Assembly: GCA_944472155.2 (NCBI GenBank)
Contig: OX235277.1
Span: 9,434,804-9,498,803 of the forward strand
Reading direction: 5' to 3'
DNA: 64,000 nt
DNA from: Trichobilharzia szidati
Taxonomy: Eukaryota; Platyhelminthes; Trematoda; Strigeidida; Schistosomatidae
Part shown: positions 45,949-56,871 of the stretch, piece by piece
Layout of the letters: every line of letters starts with the position of its first letter
Numbering within the stretch: the first letter of the stretch is position 1
Position numbers and translations under genes: made by a program
The notes under the pieces: generated by a model
The model's input: the letters and a program-made list of their open reading frames with translations, nothing else
Databases searched by the model: none
Told to the model about the DNA's origin: nothing

Positions 45949-46533
45949 TCATCTATGTTTGACCTTAAAATGTATTTTATGTATAGCTGTTGATCGTGGC
46001 TTTAGGAGACTATCGATGGTGGCTTTTTGGCTTCCATCGTTATCAGTGCACACAGAGTGAAGAGGAAGTGAAGGGCCATTAAGTAGAGGAGTTGCATTAG
46101 TAGAAGGAGGGTAAGATAATATAGATGAAGATGAAGACAAAGGTGAGTGAGGATTAGAGAGGTTTCGCGTGCTCTTCGGGTAGTGAGGGCGATTGTTACT
46201 TCCCGGCTGCCCACACCGTGGAAGTTGGTTGCGTGACCGCAGAGCCCAGGGGACAACTGCTTGAGGCCGGTCACACACGGCCTGTTTTTGTTTGTTCTTT
46301 TTTATTTGGTGTGTCTCAGTAGCGTATTTATCACTTCTGCCCTGTGACACGGCAGCAGAAAGCGCGGTCGTTGTTAATCCGGGCCCCGACCGATCCGGCA
46401 TGATATTTTGTGATTTGTTTGAAGTCATAGGATTGGATTGGGTAACTGCTTTTAGTCTAACCGCTATCCAAACAACCTTTCTGGCATGGTAAGACCTGCA
46501 GGAACATAAGTTCCAATACTCATTCTGTTTCAC
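45949..46533 (-). CDS. Unrecognised 194-residue frame, Ser/Pro/Asn-rich
   Basis: The longest frame in this area, with LSSSSSILSYPPS and a basic C-terminus (IHKIHFKVKHR). The middle (46130-46430) is more GC-rich than its flanks. Composition resembles the low-complexity ORF1 at 8240-8662, so it may be a LINE 5' region, but no domain is visible and it may not be coding. Confidence 0.25.
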   Translation of the reverse strand: MKQNEYWNLCSCRSYHARKVVWIAVRLKAVTQSNPMTSNKSQNIMPDRSGPGLTTTALSAAVSQGRSDKYATETHQIKKNKQKQAVCDRPQAVVPWALRSRNQLPRCGQPGSNNRPHYPKSTRNLSNPHSPLSSSSSILSYPPSTNATPLLNGPSLPLHSVCTDNDGSQKATIDSLLKPRSTAIHKIHFKVKHR

Positions 46534-46815
46534 TCTTATACTTATCTAAATTCTATTGATTCTCTTCTCTCATTTTCCTGTCTACCTTTGTGTGCTCTTT
46601 GGAACGTGGCGACTCGAACTGCTGCACTTCGGTGCCAAGTTCTATGTTGAATCCAGCAACCAGCAGCAGCATAGCTGTTGATTGTGGGGTGGAGGGGGTG
46701 AACGAGAGAAATTATATTAACATGGAGAAACAAAAGGGTTTAGTGAATATAGACGAGGTCACGCAGAGAGTGAGTGAATGCACTTAGGCCATTCAAGGAA
46801 CTGTTTTGAGTCATA
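46505..46815. repeat. RTE-like LINE (subgroup 2) 3' ends, two opposed pieces
   Basis: 46505-46662 is the plus-strand 3' UTR end (TTCTATGTTGAATCCAGCAACCAGCAGCAGC). 46690-46815 resembles the same 3' UTR on the minus strand (GAGTGAATGCACTTAGGCCATT). They stand tail to tail. Confidence 0.55.
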
Positions 46816-46817
46816 TC

Positions 46818-48010
46818 AATTATAATAATAATAATAATTTGCTTTATTGCAGAAACAGTACTAGCGGTACAGTGTGGAATTTCCAGCACATATCTACAAT
46901 ATTTACGTCTAATTTTATTAAACATTTAAAAGGAGTATTTCAAAAAAAGAATAAATATAAAGACACCAACAGCAAAACAAACAGGAAAAACACAAAATAA
47001 TTTAAAAAATACCAAGAAGTAGAAAGGAAAATAAAAAACATAAAATAATATCTCAGTATTGGGTAGTGGAAGCTATGATATGATTATGCATGGTGACATT
47101 AAAGCTATAGTCATACAAGAAGTTATGAAATGATATTTAAGAATGTTTATCGCCAAGATGATCAGTTAATTAAGGTTGAAACAACACCAAACAATCATAA
47201 AATAACATTTCAGGGTTGTTGTTTTGTTTTTTATTGTCAGGTCTAATGCAGTGTTTGTAGTGGTAGTGTGAGTAATCCTGCATGATACAAAATTTTAAGG
47301 TGGTGACTATGGCGTTCACAACCAAGACTGTCAGTTTAATATTACCGAACAAAAACAAACACATATCTAATAATACATGATGGTTAATGACAGGACACTT
47401 TTGTAGTACTCATAGTGATAATATAGTCGGAACCAGTGGACACACAAAAGAAAGAATAGAATAAAGTACAAAAAACTAAGCCATTGTTATTAATTTAGGT
47501 AGCTAAATATGTTTAAGAAGGAGTTCACTATAGAATGCAAAATAAGAGAGAAATAAAAGAGCCTAAAATTGCGTTATTAACAACAAAGCAAGTCCTGGGT
47601 TTCGCACTTAACATTGTCTCTGTCATTTAGAACACAGGCCAAGTATGGTATCGTTGAGTTCCTGTACTTGGTTGGACGAGCATAAGTGATTTTATGCTGA
47701 TTTCTGGTTCTACATGATGAGATACAAGGATAGAGTTGGGAATAGAGAGGGGTGTTAAGGGTCGGAGAGTATGGTTTTTGACCATTTTTCGCATATATTC
47801 AGATTCCTTTCAACTAATGTAGTGAGGAGCTGACTGAGTTTTACACCACTAGACCTACTAACTACCTTCAACATCCTTCTCAGGATGGTGTAGTCCTTTT
47901 TTAGTAGACCAGGAAAGACTAATGGGGAGCAGTAAAGTAGAATAGGTAACATACAAGAGTTGACAAATTGTGAAAGTAGAGGTTGGGTGATTCCAGTATC
48001 GTTATGAAGG
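46818..48010 (-). mobile_element. CR1-like LINE 3' part
   Basis: Starts with AATAATAATAAT and TTTGCTTTATTGCAGAAACAG (3' end). The minus-strand frame 47952-47755 has PILLYCSPLVFPGLLKKDYT and LRRMLKVVSRSSGVKLSQ, as at 57335-57720. Confidence 0.75.
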
Positions 48011-48591
48011 AATATCTCTGATAATGGCTGCTAGCGGAAAAACACAAGAACCTGTCATGTATACGAATATTTCTTCATTGCTTAAACCAGACGACATTCA
48101 ATCTTTACACACATTACGATACCAATGTATAATTGTGTAATCTCTGGGCGCACCGTAGCAGAAATTCATTTGAGCTTATTCGTTGTGTGCCCAGGAGTGT
48201 GTGATGAGTGCAGTTAGCGGAAGTAATCAAAAACACTTCCAATAATGTAACCACAGACTTGCCTTAGAAGATTTTAATTATTTCATTTTAGAATGTGGAA
48301 GTAACTTGGTGTGTTAATGAAGACAACTTGAGCGTATTGAGATGGCGGAACACTGAAAATATGAGTTGTACTTAAGTCAGTCAACCACATAGTGTTGCAA
48401 CAAAACACAGACTTGACTGATTGTGGAACATTTATTGGAATAACTTTTGATATTACAGTTTACGTTATATATGTCCAAACCAAGTTCACTTTTAACACTT
48501 TGAAAAATTTGGACGTTGGGTATATGATATTCATTAAAATAAAGGTTTCTCTCTTATTTCCCAATGAATGAAAAACAAAACGATATTGTTT

Positions 48592-48640
48592 TTAATGACG
48601 TTTCGCTGTTCAATGCTGCTAATAGCTTCATCAAAGTATT
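48592..48640 (-). ncRNA. Hammerhead-like motif, left PLE arm
   Basis: Minus strand: UUGAUGA (48634-48628), stem GCUAUU / AACAGC (one mismatch), GAAAC GUC (48604-48597) with a GUC cleavage triplet. C3 is U here, which would impair cleavage. Confidence 0.45.
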
Positions 48641-48954
48641 ATTAAACCGGAATTTACAATATCTCAGCATATATATAACAAAAGAGTTTAGAGGTGAGAA
48701 AATAGACTAATTAGGTCAAGTTAAAAGGGACATGTTGAAAGTCAAAATACCAATGAAGATCACTAAATCAAATAACAAAGATAATAGTACATCTGTTATG
48801 ATATCAAAACAAAGTTTACTAACTTGATCATCGTTCGTTAGTCTGGTGTCATTTTTCGTTGTCATGTTGGTCATTTGGCAAAGATAACAAAACCAAGTGT
48901 AGATTGTTGGATTTGATCAGTGTCCTTTAAAACATAAGACACACTACGAAACAA

Positions 48955-49395
48955 CCTTGTCCATATAAAAGACCAGATTCCTAAAGATTCTCTATCGAAT
49001 TATGTCTATAAAATAAAATGCTTGGAATGTGATGCGTTATACATCGGACAAACATCCCGAGAAATCAAAATCAGAAGAAATGAACACCGTAGAGCAGAGC
49101 ATCTGTTCGACCACCGAGAAATCCAAATGAACTGGAAAAACTTGAAAAATCATCAGACATAGGTTTACATGCTATAGAATCAGGTCACAAACTTGATTTT
49201 GACAATATTGAAATCATCATCCAGAAAAACTTCAGAAATCACAAAGAACGTCTTATATCACCAGAAGCATTTTATATCAAGTGGAATCGAAATTGCCTGA
49301 ATAGCAGTGATGGACTAAAACAGAATCTGATCTGGTTACAACACCTCCCTCCTCTCCCCCATGAAGTGACGAAATCAACACAAATGTGATAAGCA
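48955..49395 (+). pseudogene. PLE GIY-YIG endonuclease fragment
   Basis: Plus strand: YVYKIKCLECDALYIGQTSR and EIKIRRNEHRRAEHLFDH, then after a stop or frame change near 49160 LDFDNIEIIIQKNFRNHKER and SPEAFYIKWNRNCLNSSDG. GIY (VYK) and YIG plus the downstream Arg and EH are present. Confidence 0.8.
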
Positions 49396-49694
49396 ATATC
49401 ATTAAATAAACACACTTATCGAATCCAACAATCTACACTTGATTTTGTTATCTTTACCAATTGACCAACATGACAACGAAAAATGACCCAAGACCGACGA
49501 ACGATGATCAAGTTAGTAAATTTTGCTTTGATATCATAACAGATGTACTATTACCTTTGTTATTTGGTTTAGTGATCTTCATCGCTATTTTGACTATCAA
49601 TATATCCTTTTAACTTGACCTAACTTGTCTGTTTTCTCACCCCTTAACTCTTTGTTATATATGTATGCTGAGGTTTTGTGAATTCCGGTTTAAT

Positions 49695-49742
49695 AATACT
49701 TTGATAAAGCTATTAGCATTAAATAGCGAAACGTCAATAAAT
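49695..49742 (+). ncRNA. Hammerhead-like motif, right PLE arm
   Basis: UUGAUAA (49701-49707), stem II GCUAUU (49709-49714) with AAUAGC (49722-49727), six perfect pairs, then GAAACGUC. C3 and G8 both differ from consensus, so probably inactive. Confidence 0.45.
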
Positions 49743-49817
49743 ACAATACCGTTTTGTTTTTCATTCATTGGAAAATAAAAAAAACCTTTATTACAGTTTA
49801 CGTCTCAAAAAATGTCA

Positions 49818-49915
49818 AAGACCATATATTGGTTTTGTAGGGATTTTGTTTGATTGCGTGGAGGATTTCTCTAACTGATGTCAGCTCATGATGAAATCCT
49901 CCACACAAAGACCAT
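49818..49915. repeat. tRNA-like SINE tails, opposed fragments
   Basis: TATTGGTTTTGTAGGGATTTTG (minus tail) and CTCTAACTGATGTCAGCTCATGATG (plus tail), sharing GGAGGATTT / AAATCCTCC as an inverted pair. Confidence 0.55.
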
Positions 49916-50029
49916 ATATGTCTTAGAACTAATTTAATTCAGGTGAATAACTTCGGGACTGCATTAGCATCCAATTCCACGTCAGACCCAATTACAGAGG
50001 TCAGTAAATTCTAACTTCTACCAATGAGT

Positions 50030-50500
50030 CACTCAGCACAACAGCCGGTCAATTCAATCTGGGAGTCCTCAAAATCGACCAAGTGGACATTACTTCTCAC
50101 GACTTGTACACTCGAATTCCAGGCAACTTTTTCATGTTACCAGTTACTAACTAGCCAGCATAACATCGATACTGAACAACTTTTACAATATAGTATATCG
50201 ACCGTACGCAACGTCAAGTCCACAAACTTATTCTGGAACACTGCCCAGCTTGGTTATCCAGAGGAGAAAAGAAGAATAGCAACAGCTCGATCCTCGAATA
50301 CCTTGTCATCTCTGGACACTGAGCACCCCCACATGAATGCTTCACAGTTTTACACTGAGTCCCTCAATATCGTATAAAGGGACTTCGGATACGCCATCTG
50401 TACATAGCTGAAGCATTAGCTATTCGAGATGTGAAACCGGACCTCTGCATCCAAAAGCCATACATACATTTTCTCATCCTACCATGGCCAGAGTAAAGTT
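50030..50500 (+). pseudogene. Penelope-like element C-terminal fragment
   Basis: Shifted plus-strand frames: GEKKNSNSSILEYLVISGH, PPHECFTVLH, then LYIAEALAIRDVKPDLCIQK and LILPW: the C-terminal pattern of PLE endonucleases, same subfamily as 35150-35590. Confidence 0.65.
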
Positions 50501-50504
50501 CTTA

Positions 50505-51090
50505 CCACAATTTTACTTCTTTCCTTTATTATGTAAGTTCGCTTTTATTACTATTATTATTTTATTTTATTAATACTTTTTTATTATCATTATTGTTCCC
50601 ATCATCCACATTTTATTACCACTCTATTACTGTTTATTAATAACATTGCTTCTTCATACATATTTTATGCAAAAACACTTTACAGCCTTTCCACTAGTTT
50701 CTGTCCATTTTACACGAGCTTAATGACTAGTCATTGTCTCACACTTATTACGTCATGCCAACTTCTGTCTCCTTTCTAACTTACAATAAGTCATCCCTTC
50801 TTACACCTTACATTATGTCATACAATTTTCTAAGGACAAAAAATTTACCAGTATTTGATTGGTCTAAAGATTTCTCTGTTAATTATAATTACGATTGTAC
50901 AGCTCATGAAAATGAATCGTCGAAAAGGAAATTTTCTTCTATACTGTTTGTGCCTTTTTCTTATGACTCAATATGGGAATATTTCGTTCATTTTACAATC
51001 TAGTTTGGGACTTGGTGACAGATACTTGTCGATGACACTGAGTGGTGGTTGCACCTCAATAACGAATCGGCAGTAGTTAGAATTCATGGG
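50505..51090. other. AT-rich stretch with PLE-type terminal motif
   Basis: ATT-rich 50525-50640. At 50890-50950 the sequence ACGATTGTACAGC...GAATCGTCGAAAAGG parallels the hammerhead-like motif of the arms at 60876 and 61761, so this is probably the terminal repeat of the preceding PLE. Confidence 0.4.
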
Positions 51091-51094
51091 ATGT

Positions 51095-51290
51095 CTGTTG
51101 GATTGGGTCCCAGTGGCTGATTGATTTACGAGCTAGCCTTATCACCGGAAGGTGGTGGACTGGAACCTTGATGGGTTTGTGCTGCTGAAGAGTTAAGAAC
51201 TAGGAAGAAACAGTTGTCCAATACTTTCTGGTGATTTTTAATTGTTCCCTAGCTGATATCGATCCGTGATCATACTTGAAACATATCAAG
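51095..51290 (+). repeat. tRNA-like SINE with hammerhead-like module
   Basis: GTCCCAGTGGCTGATTGATTTACG head, GACTGGAACCTTGATGG in place of the B-box, then CTGCTGAAGAGTTAAGAACTAGGAAGAAACAGTTGTCC: stem II pairing lost, GAAAC kept. Confidence 0.65.
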
Positions 51291-51559
51291 TCTCCAAAAA
51301 CTATTTCTTGATAGTGATATCATCAGTGAAGGTGAGCAGCAATCAAAGTTCTGACTACCGTTCACCAATTTCTGATCATCTGTGAAAGTTTTAATGATCA
51401 GGAAGCATATTTCATTAGCTGTTTTACTGTACAATAACGGCATGCACAGAAATCGACAACTTGATAGTGTATTACTGGATGTTATTTAGATAGAAAATAT
51501 AGAGAATATTCACTTACCATTAGCTAAGATAGAAAATCAGTCAACTGTGAATATTAGTT

Positions 51560-51785
51560 AAAATAATCCTATTGGATGGGGAATTCCAATTTGACAACAC
51601 TTTTTACCGCCAAATAGATGGTGTAGCTATTAGCAGTCCCCTTAGCTCTGCCTTGTTTCAGCAGATATATTCATGTCTAACCTTGAAAGAACGAAGCTGA
51701 AGCATGCAATCGATGAAACAACTTCCTACTCTCGATATGTTGATGACACACATTTGTTATTTGCAGCTGATAAACCAGCTTTCAA
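51560..51785 (+). pseudogene. Penelope-like RT fragment
   Basis: FDNTFYRQIDGVAISSPLSS in one frame, then [13 protein letters not shown] in another: the RQxDGVAMGSPLS and YVDD motifs of PLE reverse transcriptases. Interrupted at 51785 by an integrase scrap. Confidence 0.75.
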
Positions 51786-52050
51786 CTGTCTGTGTAGACG
51801 TTCTACCATACCATTAGCTTGAGGATGGTAGGCTGTTGTTCGAAAACGCATGCAACCAAGGATTTTAGTCAAAGCGAAGAATAAACCGCTTTCGAATTTC
51901 CGCCCACGATCAGTTGTTATGGAAGATGGTCATCCAAAGTTTGCGATCCATCTCTCTACAAAGACGCGTGCGACAGTTTCAGCAGATATATCCTTGAGGG
52001 GTACTGCTTCAGGCCATCGTGTGATGTAGTTCGTGGTTGGGCTCACCAGT
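51785..52050 (-). pseudogene. Ty3/gypsy-type integrase core fragment
   Basis: Minus strand: [29 protein letters not shown], a stop, [14 protein letters not shown] (second catalytic Asp), [20 protein letters not shown] (catalytic Glu). This is the standard LTR-retrotransposon integrase core order. No LTR seen, so it is a scrap. Confidence 0.8.
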
Positions 52051-52354
52051 TTAGAGGTTGCAGGTATCGACGTTCGCGAGTTGTACGGATTATACTAACG
52101 CAAGATCTTATACCAACAACTTCTATAGTGTTCGCCCTTCGAGTACCAAAGATAAAGCAAAAGACCAGAATTTGTCGTCCAAAGTACGTAGTATATTTCG
52201 GGACAAAATCGCGGGTATAGGTGAATGCTTAGCTAGCTAGTAAACGTGCACGCACGTGACACGACGGAGTACCAAATGGCGGGGATGCTTGACCGGAAGC
52301 CTTCAGCTAAACAAGTCGACTTAAACAGTGAGGGTCAGTATCCAATGTTGAGTG

Positions 52355-53265
52355 ATGATTGCTGTGGTTAGTAATTTTGGGGAATTATTTACCGCTACAG
52401 TGTGCAACAATGAAACTCATGCTTCACACTTACTAAGATTATTCAATGATGCACATGCCAATATTGAGTTCACTATGGAACATGAAAGTGACGGGAAGTT
52501 CCACTTCCTCGATATCGCCATGCAATGCCTATAAGACGGTAGTCTTCAAAAGTCAATATATCGTAAGTCCACATGGAAAGAGCAATACTTACATTTCAAT
52601 AGCTTCTGTCCAAATAGCTTTAAACGTGGTCTAATCAAGACTCTGTACTATAGAGCGAGAAGAATATGCTCTATAGAGAAATTGGAGGAAGAATTTGAGT
52701 TTCTTGAAAAGACATTGAAGAGCAATGGGTACCCTCAAAGGTTCATCAAAAAAGTATGGAAGATCTGAAGTCAAAAATGTAAAACAAATCACAGTAGAAA
52801 AAATGCCAATCTACTTTGAGCTTGATTATAAAGGCGAAAACATTACAGCGATGATCAACAGAAGGCTGAGCACATCACTAGCCATAACCTATCGTGCAGC
52901 TAAGCTCGTTCCAGTCTTTCGAACAACTTGCTCTCTGGTGCAATCAAAAATCGATAGATATACAAATTTACATCTGCGTGAGCAGTTACGTTGAAAGGAC
53001 AGAAAGAAGGGCACACCTCCGATTTTCTGAACATGTACCAAAAAGCTTACGTCTAAAGGGAACAAATGCTTTAAACAGTACCATCGCCAGGCATCTCCTC
53101 GACACGGGTCATGAGGTGGACGTGGAAAAGTTGTTCAAAATTATCAATAGGCAAAAGAGCTCAATTCTCCTTAAGTTCGCTGAAGCCATTTGCATCAGGC
53201 GCCTAAAACCTGATTTGTGCGTTCAGAAAGAAGCAGTTATCAGTCTTTCTTTGTCCTGGTAACTG
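52355..53265 (+). pseudogene. Penelope-like element fragment with GIY-YIG domain
   Basis: Plus strand, three frames: ANIEFTMEHESDGKFHFLDI (RT end), then KSNGYPQRFIKK, then SSYVERTERRAHLRFSEHVP, IARHLLDTGHEVDVEKLFKI and LKFAEAICIRRLKPDLCVQ...LSLSW. The CGxKYIG core is damaged (YVERT). It probably continues the RT fragment at 51560 and belongs to the same subfamily as 19860-20475. Confidence 0.75.
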
Positions 53266-53464
53266 GATATTTTTCATCTAAATGCGAGATGCTGAAAAGT
53301 TTTCATAGTGTATGATTATTATTGTTCGGAATTGTGTTTAATATTGCATATATATGTATTTATTTTTTTATTACAGCTTGATTCCCACCGTATTTTTGGT
53401 ACAAGTGTGTAATTTTCAGCATGTGATATCGGTAGCCCAAATTTGCACGCCGACCATAGATATC

Positions 53465-53525
53465 GGGTGTGCGTCGGCCGGCAATCGAACCCCGGACCAT
53501 GTGCATGGTCGGCGAGCGTCCTATA
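53465..53525 (-). repeat. SINE family 2 head fragment
   Basis: Minus strand: AGGACGCTCGCCGACCATGC and GTCCGGGGTTCGATTGCC, the tRNA-like head seen at 36755-36822. Confidence 0.65.
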
Positions 53526-54620
53526 TTATTAGTGTATGCGTATATTGATCGATTGATTTTTGTTTGAAATGAACTCTGTGTAAGTATGTTAAAACTGTTT
53601 TTGTAGATACATTTAATGATGTCTTTGCCCTGTAAGCAGCTGACGAGAAGGCGACAAAATAAAGGATGGTACCATTTTATTCTGCAAAAACTGTAGTTGT
53701 TGCTTTGTTCAAATAAAATAATCCTATTTGCCTAAACTCCTGGTAAACTAACTATCATCTTTCAGATCGTAGAGTGATGTTGGTAACAGAATTTATTTCT
53801 AAACGTTGGATGCTCTCACAGCTTGGAGAACACCGCTTAACCAATGTCATCTACCTGAGCTAAAAATCTTTTCCTTTCAATAACTTCAATCGGACTCCCA
53901 CTGATACAGTTATTCTTATGGTGTTCGTTAATTCATGATACTGTTTGGCATACTGATTGCTGCCTTTCACTCCCGCTGTTCATTTGAATGAATTATCAGT
54001 TTGCTCATGTTTCTGATCTGCTGACTTATAGGATCAAAATGTTCAATTCTGCAGAAAATATCTCCATCTTTCCTCTATCCAAGTTTGCACAGTCAAGCTT
54101 CTCAAAATGCATTTTCAGACAGTTTAACTTCAGCGTGAGCGTAGTCATTTATCTCCCGAACATGAACTATTAAGTTTTCTACGGAGATGCGAATACGTAC
54201 GAATATTTATTCTGGGGATAATTATAGCAACGCGGTAGGACCTAAATTACTCCAGTGAGGTATCTTTAGTTAACAGTTTAAAATTCACCGGTTTTTTTAA
54301 GTAAACGATATATGAAATATAAACTTGTTAGTTACATCGTAGTTATTTTACCAACATTCGACAGTAAACGTACTTATATTTCCTAAATTAGAAAAGGTAG
54401 AACATTTTCTGAGACACGGTATAAACGAAACTAATTTCTAAGCATAATCTCTAAACCCCTTTTTCGAATTAAGGCACAGTTTAATCGGGAGAACAAAATG
54501 CTTTTAAGACTGAAGTCATAAAAATATCTTCGCACGTGTTCTCAGTTGACTTCAGAATTATGAATTAATTCCAATAGGGGAAAGTAAACATTCTGAAACG
54601 GTGAACAATCTTATTGTGTG
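53526..54620. other. Intergenic stretch, nothing recognised
   Basis: AT-rich, no recognisable domain or shared repeat. Confidence 0.45.
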
Positions 54621-54624
54621 CAGT

Positions 54625-55525
54625 ATCATTATTATTATTGTTCCCTTGAGTTCCTAGTGGAACATAGGGCTTCAACTGCACGTCTCCACTTTCTTCTGTC
54701 TTCTGCTGTACTTTTCACCTGCATCCATGTTATTCCACACTGTTTCAACTCCTCTTCACACGATCTCCTCCATGTCACCCTTGGACGTCCCACTCACCGC
54801 TTCCCTTTCGGGTCCCACTCGAGCAATGGCCTGACGCGTGATGTCACCCATTGGCCTCCTCGGCGAGTGTCCAATCCATCTCCACTTTCTCCAGCATATT
54901 TGTTGGGCGATTGGTTCCTGTTTTGTTTGTCCCCAAAGCTTCTTGTTGGTGATTCTTTCCGGCCATCTGATCTTCAGTATAGAGCCAGCGAAGACAGTTG
55001 TTGATAAAGGTCTGCAACAGACTGTTGGAAATATGCTTTGTGACCCGCCAAGTTTCTGAACCGTACATATAGAAGAATTGACTTGACGTTCGTATTGAAA
55101 ATCCGAATTTTGTTGTTGATGCAGGCTGAGTGACGAAGATTTCCAGATTGGTTTCAGGTTGATGAATGTGTTTCTCGCCTTCCAGATTCTCGATTTGACA
55201 TCCTCGTCCGTCCGTTCCTCCTGTAGTTGAGACAATGCTCCCTAGATAAGTGAATGAAGTAACCTCTTTCAAATCCCTCCTGTTGATGGTGATTGGCAAT
55301 GGATGTTGCTGTTGTTGTTGGTTGGTTAGTTTCATAACCTCTGTCTTGTCTATATTCACCTGGAGTCCTGTCTTTTCTGGCTGCTTCTTCGACCAGTTTG
55401 TCGGTTTTCGCTTGTAAGTCTTCGATTTTGTGTGACATCAAACATAAATCATCCACGCGCTAAATCCAGGTCTTCTAGGTTCTTCACGTCGGTCCAGGAT
55501 ATCCCTGTCCTCGTTTCCCACTCTC
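54625..55525 (-). mobile_element. RTE-like LINE (subgroup 1), 3' part
   Basis: ATTATTATT and CCCTTGAGTTCCTAGTGGAACATAGGG end; minus-strand frames give [66 protein letters not shown] and ITRQAIARVGPEREA. Close relative of 38915-39945. Confidence 0.85.
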
Positions 55526-55829
55526 TTTTGTACAGTATGAATAACTTTAATTATCAGAGGGACTTCAGACGTACAGGTGGATTGCATAAAGTGCTAATCA
55601 TGTTGTTTTCATATATATATATGTATATAAACTCACATTCATTGTAACACAAGTTGAAAATGATGCTTGCATAAGATGACTTTGATAAGCAGCTTTCGAA
55701 AATAAGGTGGTTCTTCTAAAATTTCACCGAGTATTCTGAATTTTCTGGATTTCTACAATTTCTATGGACACACCATTTTATTGAAAAGACTCGGAACACA
55801 GCTAAAAAAGAGTCAACTCAATTAAAATC

Positions 55830-56290
55830 AAGAGTGGTTACAAGATTTCATCTTGGTAAGAGAACCATTGGAAAATCAGCTGGGAGTACTGGACAACTGT
55901 TCCATCCTAGTTTGGGACTCCACATCAGTACGCACCCACCATAGGGGTTCAAACCCAGGACCTTCTGGTTACCCGATTCAATGGTCAACCCATGAACTAT
56001 AACTTCTACCAATTCACGAGATAGCACAACCGCTAGCCAATGTCTTCGGTGAGCATCTGTCCTCACATTGGCCATTCTATCTGGTCCCAGTGGCTGATGA
56101 ATGGTCTACGAGCTAGCTCTCCTTGTAACCAGAAGGTCTTGGGTTTGAACCCCAGTTGGTGGGTGCGCACTGCTGACGAAACAGTTGTCCAGTACTGCCT
56201 GGCAAGTTTTCCAATGCTTCTCTCACTGATGTGAGCTCATGACGAAATCGTGTAACCAATCAATCAAATCCTTACAAACCAATACTTGAG
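55830..56290. repeat. tRNA-like SINE inverted pair
   Basis: 55830-55985 (minus; AGTCCCAAACTAGGATGGAACAGTTGTCC) and 56085-56290 (plus; head GTCCCAGTGGCTGATGAATG, GGTTTGAACCCCAGT B-box, then a shortened module CTGCTGACGAAACAGTTGTCC in which stem II is deleted). The heads face each other across about 100 bp. Confidence 0.7.
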
Positions 56291-56294
56291 TAAA

Positions 56295-56870
56295 ATCAAA
56301 AGTATTTTGTTCTTGTTTTGTTCTTGTACAATATTACATGATATAAGTGCATAAGGATTTTGGTATTAGCTTAACTGTCAAAGAGATGTATTCCTCGTTA
56401 CTCAACGAATCAAGTGGGGATCATCACATGCTTAGCTTTCAGTGGAAATTGGAAGGTGTAAAATTATTTAACTGGCAATGACTGCCGAGAACTAGGATTG
56501 GAGTGGGGAAAAAAATAGTTTCGGCACGTCTTCGTATTAAACCATTCCTTTGTAACTGACTATAACAAACTGTACAATCAAAGGAGTAGACCAGCGTATA
56601 TAATGTCGAAGGCAAGAACTGCAAAACAGTTAAACTGAAATATCATCACCCTGTGAAATACTATGCTCTGAGTCACTTTGATGGTGAGGTGTTTTCTTTT
56701 TTAATGCTGACAATTTCTATGGTTTCGCTAAACAGGACACTCCATACCGTATCTGTGAGAAATAAAAGGTTTATTATGCTAAGTAGGAACCAGAAATATT
56801 ATTTTGCATGTTTTCTTAACGAATAAAAACACTCACTGAATGCGGCTTGAGGTAGGAAAACAGTTGATAA
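56295..56870. other. Intergenic stretch, nothing recognised
   Basis: No shared repeat or coding signal seen. Confidence 0.4.
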
Positions 56871-56871
56871 A

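Larger units (their letters stand above)
48541..49790 (+). mobile_element. Penelope-like element flanked by inverted terminal repeats
   Basis: Arms 48541-48917 and 49420-49790 are reverse complements over about 370 bp with few differences (ATGAATGAAAAACAAAACG against CGTTTTGTTTTTCATTCAT; TGTAGATTGTTGGATT against AATCCAACAATCTACA). They enclose a plus-strand GIY-YIG fragment. Both arms carry a hammerhead-like core reading outward. Confidence 0.8.
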
